This document shows, one piece after another, positions 53,232-62,851 of a stretch of 64,000 bases of DNA. How positions within the stretch are numbered: the stretch's first letter is position 1; each line of letters opens with the position of its first letter. Both the position numbers and the translations under genes were made by a program. The stretch is from Trypanosoma brucei gambiense DAL972 (taxonomy: Eukaryota; Euglenozoa; Kinetoplastea; Trypanosomatida; Trypanosomatidae). A model generated the notes under the pieces. That model was not told the DNA's origin, made no database searches, and was given only the letters and a program-made list of their open reading frames with translations. The stretch covers positions 321,749-385,748 of the forward strand of contig NC_026735.1 in assembly GCF_000210295.1 (NCBI RefSeq), given 5' to 3'.

Positions 53232-53539
53232 CCACCCTTATAAATTAATATATAAATACATCTATATATCTATATATTTGTATTAAAAAATGTATTTTAT
53301 ACATATTTATGCGTAAGCTTTCCGTGTTCATCCGTACAAACCACCACAGACATATATAGATAGATAGATCATGTTTCAATTGATCGCGCAAGAGGAACAT
53401 AAATTGTAGGCAACAATGAAAGTAGGGATTTAATGGTTATAAGTGAATTAATAACCAAATAAATGAAAACCATATGAATAAATATGTATAAAATACATTT
53501 TTAAATACAAATATATATATTTATTTATAAGGGTGGCGC
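53232..53539. repeat. Inverted repeat 4 (40-base inner arms plus outer pairing)
   Basis: The arms 53271-53310 and 53478-53517 match at 39 of 40 positions after reversal. Outside them, ccacccttataaa on the left pairs with tttataagggtgg on the right (up to 53537), the left side having about 20 unpaired bases in between. The spacer is 167 bases. Confidence 0.88.
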
Positions 53540-53714
53540 ACATGGCTCAGAAGAGGCAAGTGAAGGAATGCCTCAAATGTACAACAAAAGGCCGACGTTG
53601 GGTGAATTGCGGGAGGAAAAACAAAAAAAAGGTTGAAAAGCGTAGAGACGATCAAAGCAGTTGGGTGACCATAAAGGCAAGAAAAAGTATATCATTAAAT
53701 GATGTGCACAGTCA

Positions 53715-53773
53715 GACACACACACACACACACACACACGCATGTGGACAGATGCATATATAAATATAAATAA

Positions 53774-53812
<39 letters not shown>
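53715..53812. repeat. (AC)n and (AT)n microsatellites
   Basis: About 12 AC dinucleotides (53,715-53,739) are followed 40 bases later by about 16 AT dinucleotides (53,779-53,812). Confidence 0.92.
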
Positions 53813-53814
<2 letters not shown>

Positions 53815-54837
53815 AAGGTAAACATACATGTCCGTACAACAATAATGATAGTGTTTATGATAATAATTAGTAATATCATAAAGGGAATCACCTCCAGCAA
53901 CAATAATAAAAGGGGGAAGTGATACTGAAATTTGTGGTGGTAGCAAGGATGGTAAGTAACAAAAACAGCAACAATAAAAGTAACGATGCCGGCCGCCTTC
54001 GACGTTATGAAATTGTGCCGAAAGCTACGAAGCAAATAAGAGCATTGCGCCACAGTGGTTAAAAATAAGTGAAAAAAAAAGAAGAAAGCAGAGATACGGT
54101 GCGAGCTGAATAAATATATTAATATATTAATATATATATATTAATTAACTATATGACGGTCCATTCGAGAAAAATATACTTTCCTATTGTATTTATTTAA
54201 TACACATTGAGACGCAAATGTACCATTTCTGTTATTTCTCTCCTTTCTTCTCTCAGTTTTTTAAAAATCCTGTCATTTTCTCCGTCCCCCTCCCCCCTCC
54301 TCTTCTTTTCTCCTTTCCGCACAGTAAACCTTCACGATTTCAAATAAATTGTGCATGTCGAAAAAAAAAAAACCAGCAAAATATAAATGGAAATGGGGCC
54401 GCCCGTAGTGCTGAGTTTTCTATATGACACAAATGTTTCTTCCCCTCATTTCCATTAAAATTTTTTCTTTTCCCACCCTTCTCGCAAAGACTCGGCCCTC
54501 TCTCTTTTTCTTTTTCTCATTTATTCGAACTATTTCACATTTCCCTCCGGTTGCTCACTCGCTTGCACCATTCTAGTGATGACTGTTTATTTATTTATAA
54601 TTATTTTTTTTTTTAATTACAAAAAAAAAAACAACATTTATTTATGTATATTTTTAAAAGGCTTTTGAAGGGGGCCGTCACAAATGATCAATGCAGTTTT
54701 CCCTTTTTTTTTTAAAAAAAAATCACTAAACAAAGGCAGAAAAACATTATTTTTTTTTTTCCCACTCGGTCCAGTAACTCCTCAATAAAATTTCAGACGG
54801 ATGGGGGCACACACTTTTCAACCGAGGAAAGTGAGTA

Positions 54838-54857
54838 GGGTTGGGGTTAGGGTTAGG
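54838..54857 (+). repeat. Short telomere-like stretch
   Basis: It reads gggttggggttagggttagg, two to three units of the TTAGGG repeat found at trypanosome telomeres, with one variant unit. It is too short to be more than suggestive. Confidence 0.6.
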
Positions 54858-55447
54858 AGGAGACAACCAAAAACAAAACGAAACAGGACAAAGGATCTTA
54901 CAACTGAAAAAGAATAATACAAAACAAAACAATAACCGTGGAAAAAAGAATTATCCAAAACCTACAAGCACATAATTGTGAAGGACAGGGGGGGGGGGAA
55001 AAAAAAAGGAAACAAACGAACAAAGACAAAGCACAGAAAAGGCTCACATTTGTTTCCCCCCTCCCTCATATCGGTCAAAGAATCGTCTCCATCTATTCGG
55101 CGACACCTTTCCTCCCAAACAGGTTGCGCGCCCTTTTTTTTTTTCTTCCCCCCCCTCCACCCCCCCTTTTTTTAAATACTTTCCCCTCCCCCGGAGTACA
55201 AAGCTGTTTTCACATTTTTGCAATCTCCTTGTCTTCTTTTTTTCTCGTTTTCGTATATTTTATCTATTAAATTCACGAGTATTCGCACCTTTTTTTCTTT
55301 TCTTTTCTTTTCCCTCCCCCTGCTCCGTGCCCCACCACCAATTTTGTGTTTGTTGTAACCATTTTAAATACAAGGTCCGTATGGAACTGATTATGGCGAA
55401 GCGTCACATGATTAACATAACATTAATATGGCGACCTCCATCGGCAA

Positions 55448-56851
55448 CTAATTCTCTGACCAATTATGTTTGCACTTAATGCACTTAATAAATTTAGTTG
55501 TCGGTTCATCCGCTGACCGGATCTGTAGTTCTCTCCATTCACATTCCCTTCCGTGACACTCCGGGCATTCAAAAAGTGAGGTGGTATGCAACAGCGACCG
55601 CTCGGTTTCTTCCAAGTTTCTTAGTTTCTCCGTAGTTCGGCGCTCTGCGTCCTCTTTTTCCTCCTGCGTCATTAGTTCCCAGCGACTGAGTTCAAGAAAA
55701 TCCTTTCCACTCAGCTCCCCCATCGCCAGCCTGCGCCGTATTTCTGATAACCCCGGTTTACTCAAATGCTCCAAAAGATACATGCGGTCCTCCGATCTTG
55801 TCACCTCAGCGCATATTTTTTCCGCTACAGATCTGAGATTATCACTTCTAACACTAAAACTATGCGGATCCCCCGGTTGGAGAAGCAGCTTCTGCACCCG
55901 GTCAACAAACTGTGGTTGTGCCCCTCCTCCAATAGTAATTGGGTTGCCCACGCTTTCACTTGTTGACGGTGTTGCCACATCCCGTTCCTCCCTCGTTTGT
56001 GAACTGGAAATGGTTCCCCGTCTTTTGTTATGGCGTGCACCGCCGCTCCGCGCCGCCCCCCCTCTTTTTTTGGCTTCCTGCTCGTACTTGTTGTACTCTT
56101 CAATTGCTCTCACAGTTTCCTCCGGTAGTTTGGCTGTCCAAGCGGAGATGATACAAGTAGCCAGGCTCCTTTGTTCTTCTAGATCCTTTTTTGACAAGGC
56201 CCTTGAAACCGACACACCAATTTTTGTGCGCAAAAGCTGCCGGAGTGTAACACTGACGCTCGCAAGTTTCAAAAGCGTGCTGGTAAGCAGAGCCCCGTCG
56301 CAGTTATCAGTTGCTTCATCAATATCTTTTTTCCATTGCACCAGTGCGTCGTCCGATGCGGGGGATAAGTGAGAGCCGGTACTCCTCTGTCGCATCCGGC
56401 TCACCTCACGGCTGCGTTTGCCCCCTGCAGTTTGCTGAGTGGCATTGTTAAGCGAACCCGCTCGCCCGCTTGTCGAAAACACCCTCTGTGATGTTCCCCT
56501 CGGCGCCGTATTTTTTGAATGAGTCGGCTCAAATCGCAATGCGTTGGACTCCTTGTCTTCCTCTGCGTTACGAATAGCTTCCAGAAGATCCTCATTGGCG
56601 GTGACGGCTTTCTCAGATGAGGGTTCAAAAAATGTAATGGCGGAGGAGTGGCTGTCAACATTTTTATAGGTAGCCTTATTTTGGGTTCCTGGATACGTGA
56701 GAACGGTAACCGTAGATGTGCCAGTTTCTGACGACCTTCCGCCAACTCCCTCCACACCGGTAACTGAAGTGACTTTTGCCGGCCACCACGTGTTAGCTCC
56801 AGTCTTTAGCCAGACACGGTCGTTAATATGAAATACTCTTTCTTGAAGCAT
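55448..56851 (-). CDS. TFIIS2-1: TFIIS-type transcription elongation factor with PWWP domain (467 aa)
   Basis: All TFIIS parts are present behind an N-terminal PWWP domain. The PWWP domain spans about 1-75 (VWLKTGANTWWPAKVTSV). The TFIIS N-domain spans about 165-260 (LRQLLRTKIGVSVSRAL). The central polymerase-binding domain spans about 315-405 (YLLEHLSKPGLSEIRRRL, then MGELSGKDFLELSRWELM). The zinc ribbon (about 425-467) has CPECHGREC and CIKCKHNW with the RSADEPTT loop, whose Asp-Glu pair is the essential acidic element for rescuing backtracked RNA polymerase II. A PWWP-TFIIS fusion is a known trypanosome peculiarity. It shares N-domain ancestry with the ribbonless gene to its left. Confidence 0.92.
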   Translation of the reverse strand: MLQERVFHINDRVWLKTGANTWWPAKVTSVTGVEGVGGRSSETGTSTVTVLTYPGTQNKATYKNVDSHSSAITFFEPSSEKAVTANEDLLEAIRNAEEDKESNALRFEPTHSKNTAPRGTSQRVFSTSGRAGSLNNATQQTAGGKRSREVSRMRQRSTGSHLSPASDDALVQWKKDIDEATDNCDGALLTSTLLKLASVSVTLRQLLRTKIGVSVSRALSKKDLEEQRSLATCIISAWTAKLPEETVRAIEEYNKYEQEAKKRGGAARSGGARHNKRRGTISSSQTREERDVATPSTSESVGNPITIGGGAQPQFVDRVQKLLLQPGDPHSFSVRSDNLRSVAEKICAEVTRSEDRMYLLEHLSKPGLSEIRRRLAMGELSGKDFLELSRWELMTQEEKEDAERRTTEKLRNLEETERSLLHTTSLFECPECHGRECEWRELQIRSADEPTTKFIKCIKCKHNWSEN

Positions 56852-59077
56852 CTTCTCCCCACAGTTTCCTTAGGCAAATGATGCTGTAAGTTTAAAGGAG
56901 TTTTTGCTTTCCTCCACCCTTTCTTTTCTTTATTTCTCTTTCTATAAATAAATAAGGAAGTACCTTCCTCCCCGTTTGTTCTCCTTCTTGGCGAAAAACC
57001 CCTCCCCACCGTGTGTATCGCAGCTCGGCGAATGGGTAAGTTCGGCGGCCTTTTTTTTAAAAAAAAAACTATATATATGTATATAGTTATATATCGCTCG
57101 CCTTTCTCGCTTTTGCTTATATTCCACTAACCGCCTGATTGTTGTCGCCGCCTTTACTTGCTTTTTTTTTTCTGGTTAACTGTGACACGGAAGTGCGGAA
57201 AACATTAAAGGAAAAGAAAAAAGAGAGGAAGAAAAAAAAAAGAGAAGAGAAACACATGCTTGAAAATCATGTAGTTGTCCACTTGCTTACTTTTTTTTCT
57301 TTATTCTTCTAGTTTGCATACTCTGTTCCTCTCACTTCGCGTCTGCAACGTGGTTTTACATCGTCAGAATTCTCCACTTTGTTGTTTTTTGCTTTTTTTA
57401 AATTTTAAAATCCCCTCTTCCCCCTTTAACGACTACTTAACACCTTATTTGAATATGATAATGTACAACTCCTCGCAGGTTCTCCTCCCTTCTGTGAAGA
57501 ACAACATTCTGATGTTTCCCTCACCAATGTAGTTTACCTGGACTAGACTTGCTCTTAAGTGAATGGTCAAATGTAAGCCGAATAAAATAAGATATCTGGA
57601 ATATGCGGCACGCCAATAACAGTCAAAAAAAAAAAACTCGCGTGCAACGGGAGATCAACGGAGTCATTGCCACGCATGTCAAACGACCGTTTTGTTTTGC
57701 GTTTTTTTTTCTTTTACTAAACTGACTTTATTTTTTTTCTTCTTGGTTTTCCTCTTCTTCAATCTCTCCCCCCCATCAAAATAGAGCACTCACTTATGTC
57801 CCTTATTTTGAAATCATCCCTATGCCGTCTATTTATATCCGCTCTGTCATTTAGATAGATGTGCGTTATCCTTTAATTGAAGTTGTGAGGGGTTTATCAT
57901 TTGGCTTGAAATAATAACTTCTTGCTGATTCATGAGGGCATTAGGCGTTGTTTTTCTGAGACACACAGTTATGAAGTGTAAATACAAAAAAAAAGGGGGG
58001 GAGGAAGGGGGAAGAGATAAATACGGATGCAAATGCACTGCGACCATATGATACGATGGAAACAAAATACCCGAACACATAATCATAAATATACATATAC
58101 ATACGCACACTGGCACTTGGTGCAGCACAATCACCTTTCCTGAGAATCTCAGTTGTGCTTGAGCGTGTTTATCACGGCAGTTTGCGTCACTGTCCCGGTG
58201 GGTTCTCTCTTTCCTACCTTGTTATGATTTCACCCTCCCTCTTTTTTTTTTAATTATTATTTTTCTACACTTCATCATTCTGATTCGGTCACTGTGAGAA
58301 AATATTCATGTTGTCATTTCAGCCTTCTGTTTCCTCATATGGAAGTCGCAGTAAACTATAGGCGTTGATCGGGGTTGAGAGCGCGCGGAAAGACGAGGGT
58401 GGGAACATTATTTGTGTGAGAACTGGTGGAAGGAAAAGACAAATAAAAAAAAAAAAAAGAAGACATAGAAGTGAGCTCAAAGCGGAAGCGGATCAAAGGC
58501 ATAGAAAGACATACAAAGACAGTATGGTGATCATCTTCACAAGCCCAACTCTGGAAGGTTCCACTCAACCACGACAGGAAGATGCAAAACCATTTGGTTT
58601 CTCAGTGCATGTGCGAGGCGAGGTTACGGAGCCAACAGATGCAACAAATAACTTCACTTCACTTTTCTTCTTTTTGCACGTTCACTTTCCATTTACTTGT
58701 GTGTGTATGTTTTTTTTTTTTTTATAAATTTTAAACTTCACCACTCCCTACTGTCACATCTTCAACGGCCTTTCCCATTCCCTTAACGCGTTCTAAAACC
58801 TGGTCAAATCATCCAATCGAGAGATCGCCTCAGCCTAACACACCAATTTCATACGCCTTCATCGGTACCTAAAAATGCGCTAACCGCATAAACGCTCACC
58901 CTCTTCACACACGCGCACACAAAATAATAATAATATAAAATAATTCATCAACCGTTGCGGTGCTTGTCATTACAGATGTTTCTGCTGCACGTCAAGGTCA
59001 CTTCACCAACAAAACGTCAACAGCAACATAACCAAATGCATGATCGAGTGTCAATCAATCAATCAATCACACAATCG
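56852..59077. other. Intergenic region, 2.2 kb
   Basis: No gene is recognised. It has purine runs (about 57,205-57,250) that would be polypyrimidine on the minus strand, many T and A homopolymers, and a short (aatc)n repeat at about 59,052-59,067, close to the stop of the next gene. Small ORFs on either strand lack recognisable features. Confidence 0.6.
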
Positions 59078-59512
59078 CTAGTAGTTGGGATTTACCTTCG
59101 TTACCAGTGCTTCCACTAGTGGAGAATCCGGGTCGATTGGTGGAAAAATACTTTGCCTTCCCAACACTGTTCCAATGAGGAAAAGTACCACCAACTTCGT
59201 GAGGAAGCGAAGGTCCCAAATTAAATTCACTTTTGTGTACTGCGCGAAGTACTCGCCGGAGATAATGTAGTGGCATTCGTCAAAGAAACGCACCACACGG
59301 TAGTGGAAAAGTTGTCTCTGTTCAGCCAAGTACCGTTTCGTACTGCTCACCGCTGCGTCAGTTCCGTTGGCGTTGTGTTCGCTGATGGTCTTTTGAATTC
59401 CCGCGTCTGTTAGTGCGGCAAGTTTCTTTGCAGAACGCGCTTGAACCTTACTGGCCGCATTGCATAACGGCGTCATGATCTTACAGGCAACGGCGCACTT
59501 CGTAGAAGACAT
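59078..59512 (-). CDS. Probable mitochondrial ATP synthase subunit g (144 aa)
   Basis: It is a small basic protein with a helical N-terminal part (residues 1-65), then RYLAEQRQLFHYRVVRFFDE and one membrane segment near residues 104-120 (LTKLVVLFLIGTVLGRQS). That segment contains GxxxG (GTVLG), the dimerisation motif typical of Fo subunits e and g. I recall that the T. brucei ATP synthase structures assign a chromosome 2 gene in this neighbourhood as subunit g, which agrees. The role would be in the membrane arm that bends the inner membrane and holds the dimer. No cleavable presequence is obvious. Confidence 0.6.
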   Translation of the reverse strand: MSSTKCAVACKIMTPLCNAASKVQARSAKKLAALTDAGIQKTISEHNANGTDAAVSSTKRYLAEQRQLFHYRVVRFFDECHYIISGEYFAQYTKVNLIWDLRFLTKLVVLFLIGTVLGRQSIFPPIDPDSPLVEALVTKVNPNY

Positions 59513-60436
59513 AACTTATGAGAGTCGTTCAGCTCACACAATTGCTTCTCTGCTTACTTGTTGTTTTTTTTTTTTTGGGGGGTGCGCTCTCTTTCCATGT
59601 ATGTATACATATATATATATATTTTTTAGAGGGAGGCCGTGGGGAAGGGAGGGAAAAATTGTTAGAATAAAGCAGGGAATATGACAGCAGTGAGAAGAGG
59701 CGAAGCAGCACAGAATTTATATATGCCAGTGTTGTAAGTGGTTTTACTGTCGTCTCTCTACCAGTGTCACCGCAGCACGTAGGGATTTAGACGGTTTGGG
59801 TAGAAGTAATAACACTGAGACGACGGAGAAGAACTTTGACTTAGCAGCGCTTCTGTTTTTTTTCTTTTCTTTCGCTGTTGCATGTTTTGAGTGTATTCAC
59901 ACTCTTGTATGATTGCCGTTGCCGCTTGCCAGTTCCATAGAAAAACTCCCCCCCCACCATTTGTACTAAAATTAGCTGCTCTTTTCTTTCTAAGAAAAAA
60001 TTTGAAAGAGCACTCATATGGTAGGGATGTTGTGAATGCAGAGATATCCAACGACAACATAATCATCATCCTCTTTTTTACTTACCCTAAATAAGAATTT
60101 TTATGGTAAAAACGCGTATAAACTCGGTAAGAGCAGGACTAAACACAAGGGGCCAAAACAGTGGTATACTTCAAACGACCACATGTCAGGACGACGCTGA
60201 CGGCCCATTGAAGAAGAAAGGGATGTACGCAAAACAAACATACTTTTCGCATTTAAATAATAAAACTTCCTTTCCCTTTCTCTTTTCTTCTTTTTTTCTT
60301 TGATTTTCGTTTTTAACAACAAAAATGTGACTCCGTTTTGCGGATTCACTCATTTCCTCGTCCGTTTGAGCTACCTCTTCTTCTTTCCGTTACTAAACAT
60401 ACCATTTTATGAAAGTGCACGGCACATGACGAAGCA
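59513..60436. other. Intergenic region
   Basis: No gene is seen. It contains a T run followed by G run (about 59,563-59,582), AT dinucleotides (about 59,608-59,620) and T/C-rich sequence (about 60,268-60,300). Confidence 0.6.
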
Positions 60437-62851
60437 CTACGTTTCTTTATGTTTCAACCTCTTCGCCAAGAGTGACCCTTCCCGAGGGCCAATGAGTTTA
60501 GTCACCGTTCCAATGCCTTTTGTCCGTCCCTCTCTGAAAATAAGCTGTTGCCCAACTTTCATGAACTCCGGTCGGTATAAGAAGTGAAATCGCACAAGTG
60601 ACCGGTCACCTGTGCGCAGAACCTCTTTTTCCACAAATACAATTCGTGCTGATTGCCGCACTGTGGTGGAATGAATGACTGGCTCATAGTTCACAAGGAT
60701 GGTGGTAGAATGATAGAGAATAACAACATCGGCCTCAAACTGCCAGTACGCCTCTACTGGATGCTTAGGATCTGTGAGTATATTTCCCTTGCGGATTCCC
60801 CGACGCTTCTCCTTCTTGAGGCAAAAGGATGCATCGCAACCGGCTACTGCACGCTGCTGCTCCACTCCCTTAACGTGGATTGATTTAATTTGTACGGTAC
60901 GGAATCCACCACTGGCATCTGGCCCTAATAGCACAGCATCATTGACATTAAAGACGCCCTGCGTGACGATTCCACCTACAACTGTTCCCACGCCTGCCAC
61001 AAAAAATGTGCTGTCGATCACCATCTCACGTGGGAGCTGGCGAGCGTTACGCCAATCCTTCCGCATTGGTAAAAGGTTTAAAAATCGCACTAATGATTGT
61101 AGACCCTCGCCACTGACGTTGCTAATTTCAAAGATGGGCGTGATGCGGTCGTTTCGAAGATTCTTAGCGGAAAGCACTACGTCATCTACACGACGCACGG
61201 GGTACGGCAGCTTTCTGACAGTGGGGACCTTGAGCAATTTGTGAACACTGGCAAGCGTCTCCTGCCGGATGTTTTCCGGTGTGGAGTCTATACGCGTGAT
61301 GACGACAAAGAAAGGAATCTTCAAAGCAAGGCATAAAGCTACGTGCTCCTTTGTCATACGTTGGATACCGTTATTGGCGCTGATGACGACACAGGCATAA
61401 TCGGGAATGTTACGCGTCATGCCAAGAACGGTCGTTTTCAAGTACCGCTCGTGTCCAGCGAGGTCATAAAGAGTAAGGACTTTTGAACTCTTTGCCGCAA
61501 CCTCCTGCCCGAGCTGGTGTGAGTTAATGGTAACAGGTTTATTACCAATAGGACCATCACCACCACCACCACCACCGCCGTCATTGGGAGTCTCCTCACC
61601 AAGACTTACACCGCCTAGAGAGTGCTTAGCACCCGCAACCACGTAATTCACCACTTCACCTGCTTCCGAGAAGCCCAAGTGGTTTTCACTCACGCTGGAA
61701 GTGCGACCCGTCGCGGCCTCGTGCTTGTGTTTGAAAACAAACGCCCGCGCAGACCCACGACCATTATCGCGACAACCACGTGTCAGTACCGAAGTAAGCG
61801 TAGATTTACCGCTATCGACATTCCCACACATCGCAATACGCATTTCAATATGCTGCTCAACGGATGCACCCTGGCGCACCAGAAACTCCTGCGCAAATAC
61901 CTTTGTTTTGGTGCCACTGTTACTTGTTTGCACTTCACGGGGTTCAGCTAATACGGGTGAGCAACCAACTCCAATACGTGCCGCAGAAGCCTTTAGCTCC
62001 CAAACGCGCTTCTGAAATTCTTCCATAGTTGTTCCCGATATGACGATGAAGCACTCACCTTGTCCTTCCTCCACACGTCCGGCGACAGCGGAGTCACTCA
62101 GATCTTCCACACCAATAACATTATTACCGCTCCCACCATCACCGGTACCATTCTGTGAACCCTTCTCTTTTTGAGTTACAGTAACTTTGTCCACCCTTCG
62201 GGATGCGGCTGCGTCAATACGAGTGGGATCGACGTGCTCCGATGGGCCGCAAGCTGACTGCAATTTCTTGCGGAGGCTGCACACTACAGCATCAAGAGTT
62301 TCTACGAGTTTTTCATTACTCTTCTTGGCGTTCAACGCTTGAAGAACAATATGAACATTTGAACCTATCAGAGAAGGCAGCTTTTGCTTGCCGTCACTCC
62401 CGCTATTGTTAGCCTTATCCGCATTCACCTGAGGATCACTAGCTTGTTTGTTTGTTTCATCTGCCAACTCCCGGAGCCGAGCAAATTCCGCTTTCGCTGA
62501 CTCACTCTGGCCGTCCCAAAACAGTGCTACAACAAGAACTCGCATGGACGTCATCGGAACGCCATGTTTGCCGCTGTGATGAAACTCATTCAACACCCTG
62601 ATCAGGGCGTTTTGAAAGCATCCATTTCCCTCACTCCCTCCAGATGCGGCGCGTCCGTTGCTGTTGCTGTTGTTGTTGTTGCTGCTGCTTTTACCACAGG
62701 CTTCACTGACGTTATAAAGCATTGCGTGCACCACTGGGGGCATGAGATGCTTCTCCGCAACTTCCTTCAACCACTGCCCAACCGTCATGGCTTCAGGCTC
62801 CGATAGCACGAGGAAGAGAGCGGCTTCCCTGTCATGTGATCCGTCGGCCAT
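60437..62851 (-). CDS. GTPBP1/2-like translational GTPase (804 aa)
   Basis: A kinetoplastid-style N-terminal half (about 1-330) contains poly-Asn and Gly/Ser-rich inserts and a segment near 265-290 (GECFIVISGTTMEEFQ). The EF-Tu-like GTPase follows. The P-loop is GNVDSGKST (about 342-350), G3 is DLAGHERYLKT, G4 is TRID where canonical GTPases have NKxD, and the G5-region is SNVSGEGLQSL. Beta-barrel domains II and III follow (VGTVVGGIVTQGVF, then VLRTGDRSLVRFHFLYRPEF). This order matches GTPBP1/GTPBP2, relatives of Hbs1/eEF1A linked to ribosome rescue and mRNA decay. A glycine run (GGGGGGG) between G1 and G3 is a local low-complexity insert. The start ATG is followed by a plausible coding sequence. 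Confidence 0.88.
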   Translation of the reverse strand: MADGSHDREAALFLVLSEPEAMTVGQWLKEVAEKHLMPPVVHAMLYNVSEACGKSSSNNNNSNSNGRAASGGSEGNGCFQNALIRVLNEFHHSGKHGVPMTSMRVLVVALFWDGQSESAKAEFARLRELADETNKQASDPQVNADKANNSGSDGKQKLPSLIGSNVHIVLQALNAKKSNEKLVETLDAVVCSLRKKLQSACGPSEHVDPTRIDAAASRRVDKVTVTQKEKGSQNGTGDGGSGNNVIGVEDLSDSAVAGRVEEGQGECFIVISGTTMEEFQKRVWELKASAARIGVGCSPVLAEPREVQTSNSGTKTKVFAQEFLVRQGASVEQHIEMRIAMCGNVDSGKSTLTSVLTRGCRDNGRGSARAFVFKHKHEAATGRTSSVSENHLGFSEAGEVVNYVVAGAKHSLGGVSLGEETPNDGGGGGGGDGPIGNKPVTINSHQLGQEVAAKSSKVLTLYDLAGHERYLKTTVLGMTRNIPDYACVVISANNGIQRMTKEHVALCLALKIPFFVVITRIDSTPENIRQETLASVHKLLKVPTVRKLPYPVRRVDDVVLSAKNLRNDRITPIFEISNVSGEGLQSLVRFLNLLPMRKDWRNARQLPREMVIDSTFFVAGVGTVVGGIVTQGVFNVNDAVLLGPDASGGFRTVQIKSIHVKGVEQQRAVAGCDASFCLKKEKRRGIRKGNILTDPKHPVEAYWQFEADVVILYHSTTILVNYEPVIHSTTVRQSARIVFVEKEVLRTGDRSLVRFHFLYRPEFMKVGQQLIFREGRTKGIGTVTKLIGPREGSLLAKRLKHKET

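Larger units (their letters stand above)
50642..55447. other. Large AT-rich intergenic region, 4.8 kb
   Basis: No protein gene is supported; ORFs here are translations of homopolymers and dinucleotide runs. It is the longest gene-free stretch in the minus-strand block. It carries the hairpin cluster, AC and AT microsatellites and a telomere-like stretch listed separately. Purine-rich runs near 50,812-50,850 read as polypyrimidine on the minus strand and probably supply the splice acceptor tract of the TFIIS gene to the left. Confidence 0.6.

Noticed and set aside
55581..56372. 263-codon plus-strand ORF opposite the TFIIS gene
   Set aside because: The minus strand encodes a complete TFIIS with zinc ribbon, so the plus frame is a shadow.
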